Source: an uncultured Lachnospiraceae bacterium
GTDB taxonomy: Bacteria; Bacillota; Clostridia; Lachnospirales; Lachnospiraceae
DNA length: 24,068 bases
Assembly: GCA_937916415.1 (NCBI GenBank)
Contig: CALGGH010000104.1
Span: forward strand, 1-24,068
Direction of reading: 5' to 3'
Both the position numbers and the translations under genes were made by a program. The stretch's first letter is position 1. Every line of letters starts with the position of its first letter. The notes beneath the pieces were generated by a model. The model saw only the letters and a list, made by a program, of their open reading frames with translations. It ran no database searches and was not told the origin of the DNA. Below are positions 21,834-24,068 of this stretch, piece by piece.

Positions 21834-23914
21834 GCCTTTATGAATATGATCCCGGCGATCACGGCCACAAGGCTGACTGCGATCCAGAGCCATTGCTCGG
21901 CAGTCACTTCCTTGAGTGTCGAAGTCTGCGTATCCGCGTCCTCTACCTCACCGGGTTCGAATTCCTGTCCGCCCTGTCCGCCTTCAAATTGTCCCTTTCC
22001 ACCGCCTCGCCGCATCATCGTCTCATCGTTTTCAGCTTCGGTGCCATCCGTCATTTCCGGCATTTCGGACATTTCAGGCATTTCTCCATTTTCTGAATCA
22101 AAGCCCTCAGGCAGCTCAGGTCTTTCGCCATCTTCCATCCCCTCGAAACTGAAGTCCTCAGGCAGCTCGGGCATTTCTCCATTTTCTGAACCAAAGCCCT
22201 CAGGCAGCTCGGGTCTCTCGCCATTTTCTGAATCAAAGCCCTCGGGCAGCTCGGGTCTTTCGCCATCCTGATTCATCATCTTGCCGCCGCGTCCGCCCAT
22301 TCCATGACCTCCACGTCCGCCGAAGCCCTGTCCGTCCTGCATGGGCTGCCCCGTCTCTCCGGACTCTCCCGTCTCTTCGGATTGCCCATCTTCACCGGAC
22401 TGTCCGAACTCTCCGGGCTTGCCATTCTGCATGCCATTCTGCATGCCGCCCTGCTTCATCATGCCGCCGAATCCGCTGCCGGTCGCATCTCCATAAGAAC
22501 CGGACGTTTCTTCGAGCGTGATGTCCTCCGTCACGTCGCCAATGTGGAGCACGTAACTTTCTCCGACCTGCATCTCGGGGCAGCTTAGAGTCAGTGAAGT
22601 AAATGATGCAGTCAGTTCCGTATCCACCAGAACGTTTCCTTCGGAATCCTCCAGGATGACGCGAGTACCCGCCTCGGCCCCGTCCGTATACGTGTAGAAA
22701 ATCGAGGGTTGGGAGGAAGTCGAATCAAAAGCCTCCGCCATGTCGTGACCGCCTGCTGCCACCAGCGTTCCTCCGCTTATCTCAGCGACCCCGTTATTCT
22801 CGCTTCCGTAATCTATCGCATTGTTGGTGCCGCCGCCCTTTAGGCTGATATATATGTTGCCGCCGGTTACGTACAGATCCTTGTTGCTATCCAGGCCATC
22901 GGCATCATTGCCGTTTTCATTGATGATGGTCACGTTGCCGCCGCTGATCAGTATGTAACATTCATCTTCTTCATCCGTCGAATCATCCGAATTCTGCGAA
23001 GCCTGGTTCTGGAAACCGCCACGGCCTCCCATTCCCATCATGGAATCCACGCCATTGGCGTTGAAACCGTCATCATCCGGATAAACCGTCACGTCACCTC
23101 CGGCAATTTCGATCGTGGAAGCCTCCATGCCCTCATAGCACTCATTTATCAGGACCGTGCCGCTCTCAACGTATATGTCCTCATCTGCATGGATTCCGTC
23201 ATCACCGGCCGATATCGTCAGCGTCGCGTTTGCAAAGGAAAAGTCATTGTTGACGTGTATGCCGTCCTGCGGAACCGTAATGCTGATGACGCCGCCCGCG
23301 ATGGTCAGGTCATCCTTGGCCTTGATCCCATGATAATATGAGCCGTTTATCGTAAGCGTGCCGCTGCCGTTGATCGTCAGATCGTCGTGAGCGTAGATCA
23401 CTCCGTTGGTTCCGTCCTCCTCTGCTTCATCGGAAACGGACTCACCACCGGTAAATACGTTCACGCTGCCGTCTGCCAGCGTCAGGAACACCTTGTCGGC
23501 CTGATCGACGCGCAGGCAGGCATTGTCGGAACTCGCCACGTTCACGTTATCAAGCAGGATCCACACCTTGGACGAATCATAGGCATCCACGTCAATGAAG
23601 CCGTCATCCAGCGTGCCCGTTATCACGTAGCATCCGGCATTGGAAATGTACAGGCTGCCGTCATACGCATAGGCTCCGTTGCCCGAGATCGTGATCTCGC
23701 TGCCATCACAGGTTACGTACGTCGCGCCGTCCGTGTCCCAAGACCCGTTCAGGTCATTGCTCGTAAAATGCCCCGTTCCGGCATAGCTCTCCGCATCCTC
23801 GTCCACGATCTTTTCAACGCCGAGCTTGTCCGCATTGATGAAAAGAATCGTCAGCGCAAGGGCTAATATGGATATTATTATGCAAATTTTGTCGATGTTT
23901 TTATGAGAAGTCAT
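21815..23914 (-). CDS. membrane-anchored carbohydrate-binding (Cthe_2159-type beta-helix) protein
   Basis: A 699-residue surface protein. An N-terminal membrane helix (about 9-27) is followed by a right-handed beta-helix-like domain (about 48-430) made of short turns such as DDLTINGSGTLTINGSYYHGIKAKDDLTI and DGIHADEDIYVESGTV in shorter units, with DYGSENNGVAEISGGT near the end. This resembles the calcium-binding, polysaccharide-binding Cthe_2159 family. Then comes a Gly/Met/Gln-rich and Glu/Pro-rich stalk (about 480-660) with 14-residue repeats of the GERPELPEGFDSEN type, and a C-terminal helix (QWLWIAVSLVAVIAGIIFI) with a basic tail KAYKTNR. It is probably anchored at both ends or only at the C-terminus after N-terminal processing. 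The ATG has an AGGTG site five bases upstream. It likely binds acidic plant or host polysaccharide at the cell surface. Confidence 0.8.
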   Translation of the reverse strand: MTSHKNIDKICIIISILALALTILFINADKLGVEKIVDEDAESYAGTGHFTSNDLNGSWDTDGATYVTCDGSEITISGNGAYAYDGSLYISNAGCYVITGTLDDGFIDVDAYDSSKVWILLDNVNVASSDNACLRVDQADKVFLTLADGSVNVFTGGESVSDEAEEDGTNGVIYAHDDLTINGSGTLTINGSYYHGIKAKDDLTIAGGVISITVPQDGIHVNNDFSFANATLTISAGDDGIHADEDIYVESGTVLINECYEGMEASTIEIAGGDVTVYPDDDGFNANGVDSMMGMGGRGGFQNQASQNSDDSTDEEDECYILISGGNVTIINENGNDADGLDSNKDLYVTGGNIYISLKGGGTNNAIDYGSENNGVAEISGGTLVAAGGHDMAEAFDSTSSQPSIFYTYTDGAEAGTRVILEDSEGNVLVDTELTASFTSLTLSCPEMQVGESYVLHIGDVTEDITLEETSGSYGDATGSGFGGMMKQGGMQNGMQNGKPGEFGQSGEDGQSEETGESGETGQPMQDGQGFGGRGGHGMGGRGGKMMNQDGERPELPEGFDSENGERPELPEGFGSENGEMPELPEDFSFEGMEDGERPELPEGFDSENGEMPEMSEMPEMTDGTEAENDETMMRRGGGKGQFEGGQGGQEFEPGEVEDADTQTSTLKEVTAEQWLWIAVSLVAVIAGIIFIKAYKTNR
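22080..22265 (-). repeat. in-frame 42-bp tandem repeats encoding a Glu/Pro stalk
   Basis: About four units, each starting GE[RM]PELPE and ending near SEN, lie in the stalk of the 699-residue protein: DSEN, GSEN, a longer divergent unit (DFSFEGMED) and DSEN again, followed by a Met-Pro-Glu-rich run. The DNA units differ at several third positions, so the array is old or under selection. Unit number could vary between strains by slippage. Confidence 0.8.
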
Positions 23915-24068
23915 ATAAGCACCTCATGGATACGTTAACCCATAGACTCGCAACCGCTTCGCTTGTTGCTCGTTACGTGATGGGATCCTGACGGATCCAC
24001 GGATTTACCTTCGGTAAGGCACTGTAAACAAATAACTTCCTAATCTGCTTGTCTGAATTTCCATGTGA
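23915..24068 (-). promoter_or_regulatory. structured leader upstream of the carbohydrate-binding gene
   Basis: No gene is seen here. Three stems stand in order: CCCAT (23939-23943) with ATGGG (23980-23984) enclosing GCAAC (23950-23954) with GTTGC (23965-23969); GGATCC (23983-23988) with GGATCC (23993-23998); and TTACC (24005-24009) with GGTAA (24013-24017). The first two overlap and exclude each other by two bases. It does not match any riboswitch class that I can recall. No clear -10/-35 pair is visible before the window edge; TTGTTTACA near 24030 is a weak candidate. Confidence 0.4.

Noticed and set aside
22080..22265. Regular repeats resembling a CRISPR or minisatellite
   Set aside because: Units are in frame in a protein, have no unique spacers between them, and differ at third positions; they encode a stalk.
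6..24055. The 10-mer CAGACAAGCA near the left edge (6-15) and inverted near the right edge (24046-24055), as possible flanking repeats of an island
   Set aside because: Ten bases can match by chance in 24 kb, there is no integrase or tRNA nearby, and the flanking bases diverge.

Overview
The window reads as a chromosomal segment of a Gram-positive, anaerobic-type Firmicute, most likely a Lachnospiraceae-like Clostridium relative. This is inferred from the family mix (DUF3880/CgeB-like glycosyltransferases, a DUF6020 membrane protein, a Cthe_2159-type carbohydrate-binding protein, an LCP ligase, and a PaaK/ACT pair), from strong AGGAGG-type ribosome sites, and from a GC content that looks near 50% by eye. 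No tRNA, rRNA, CRISPR array, transposase or phage gene is visible. Coding density is high and all large reading frames appear intact.

Region 1 (1-3257): the tail of a plus-strand transcript and its terminator, then a minus-strand two-gene sugar operon (xylulokinase, then an L-fucose/L-arabinose-isomerase-family protein). Region 2 (3258-6747): a minus-strand operon of a phenylacetate-CoA-ligase family enzyme, a double ACT-domain protein and a divergent ClpX-like unfoldase. It is driven by a good sigma-A-type promoter whose leader contains two tandem hairpins. Region 3 (6819-11366): a tightly packed minus-strand surface-glycopolymer operon of polyprenyl-phosphate sugar-1-phosphate transferase, LCP ligase, GT2 rhamnosyltransferase-like protein and acyltransferase-3. 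These would start a lipid-linked glycan, modify it, and attach it to the wall.

Region 4 (11462-17455): two paralogous DUF3880 glycosyltransferases in convergent orientation, one plus-strand and one closing a minus-strand operon. That operon runs: MurL-like glycopeptidyl-glutamate epimerase, MurD-like ligase, HAD phosphatase, DUF3880 protein. The MurL/MurD2 pair is the most notable content. It implies the route in which L-Glu is ligated to UDP-MurNAc-L-Ala and then epimerised, instead of using free D-Glu.

Region 5 (17515-19899): an FRG-domain protein and a Wzx-type flippase, divergently transcribed from a 42-bp gap with mirror-image extended -10 promoters that predict leaderless mRNAs. Region 6 (19926-24068): a DUF6020 multi-membrane protein and a 699-residue membrane-anchored carbohydrate-binding (beta-helix) protein with a repetitive Glu/Pro/Gly stalk. 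A small coupled reading frame or gene remnant lies between them, and the operon is preceded by a structured leader. Overall this is largely a cell-envelope locus (wall precursor, glycopolymer, flippase, surface adhesin) beside sugar catabolism and an accessory Clp/CoA-ligase operon.
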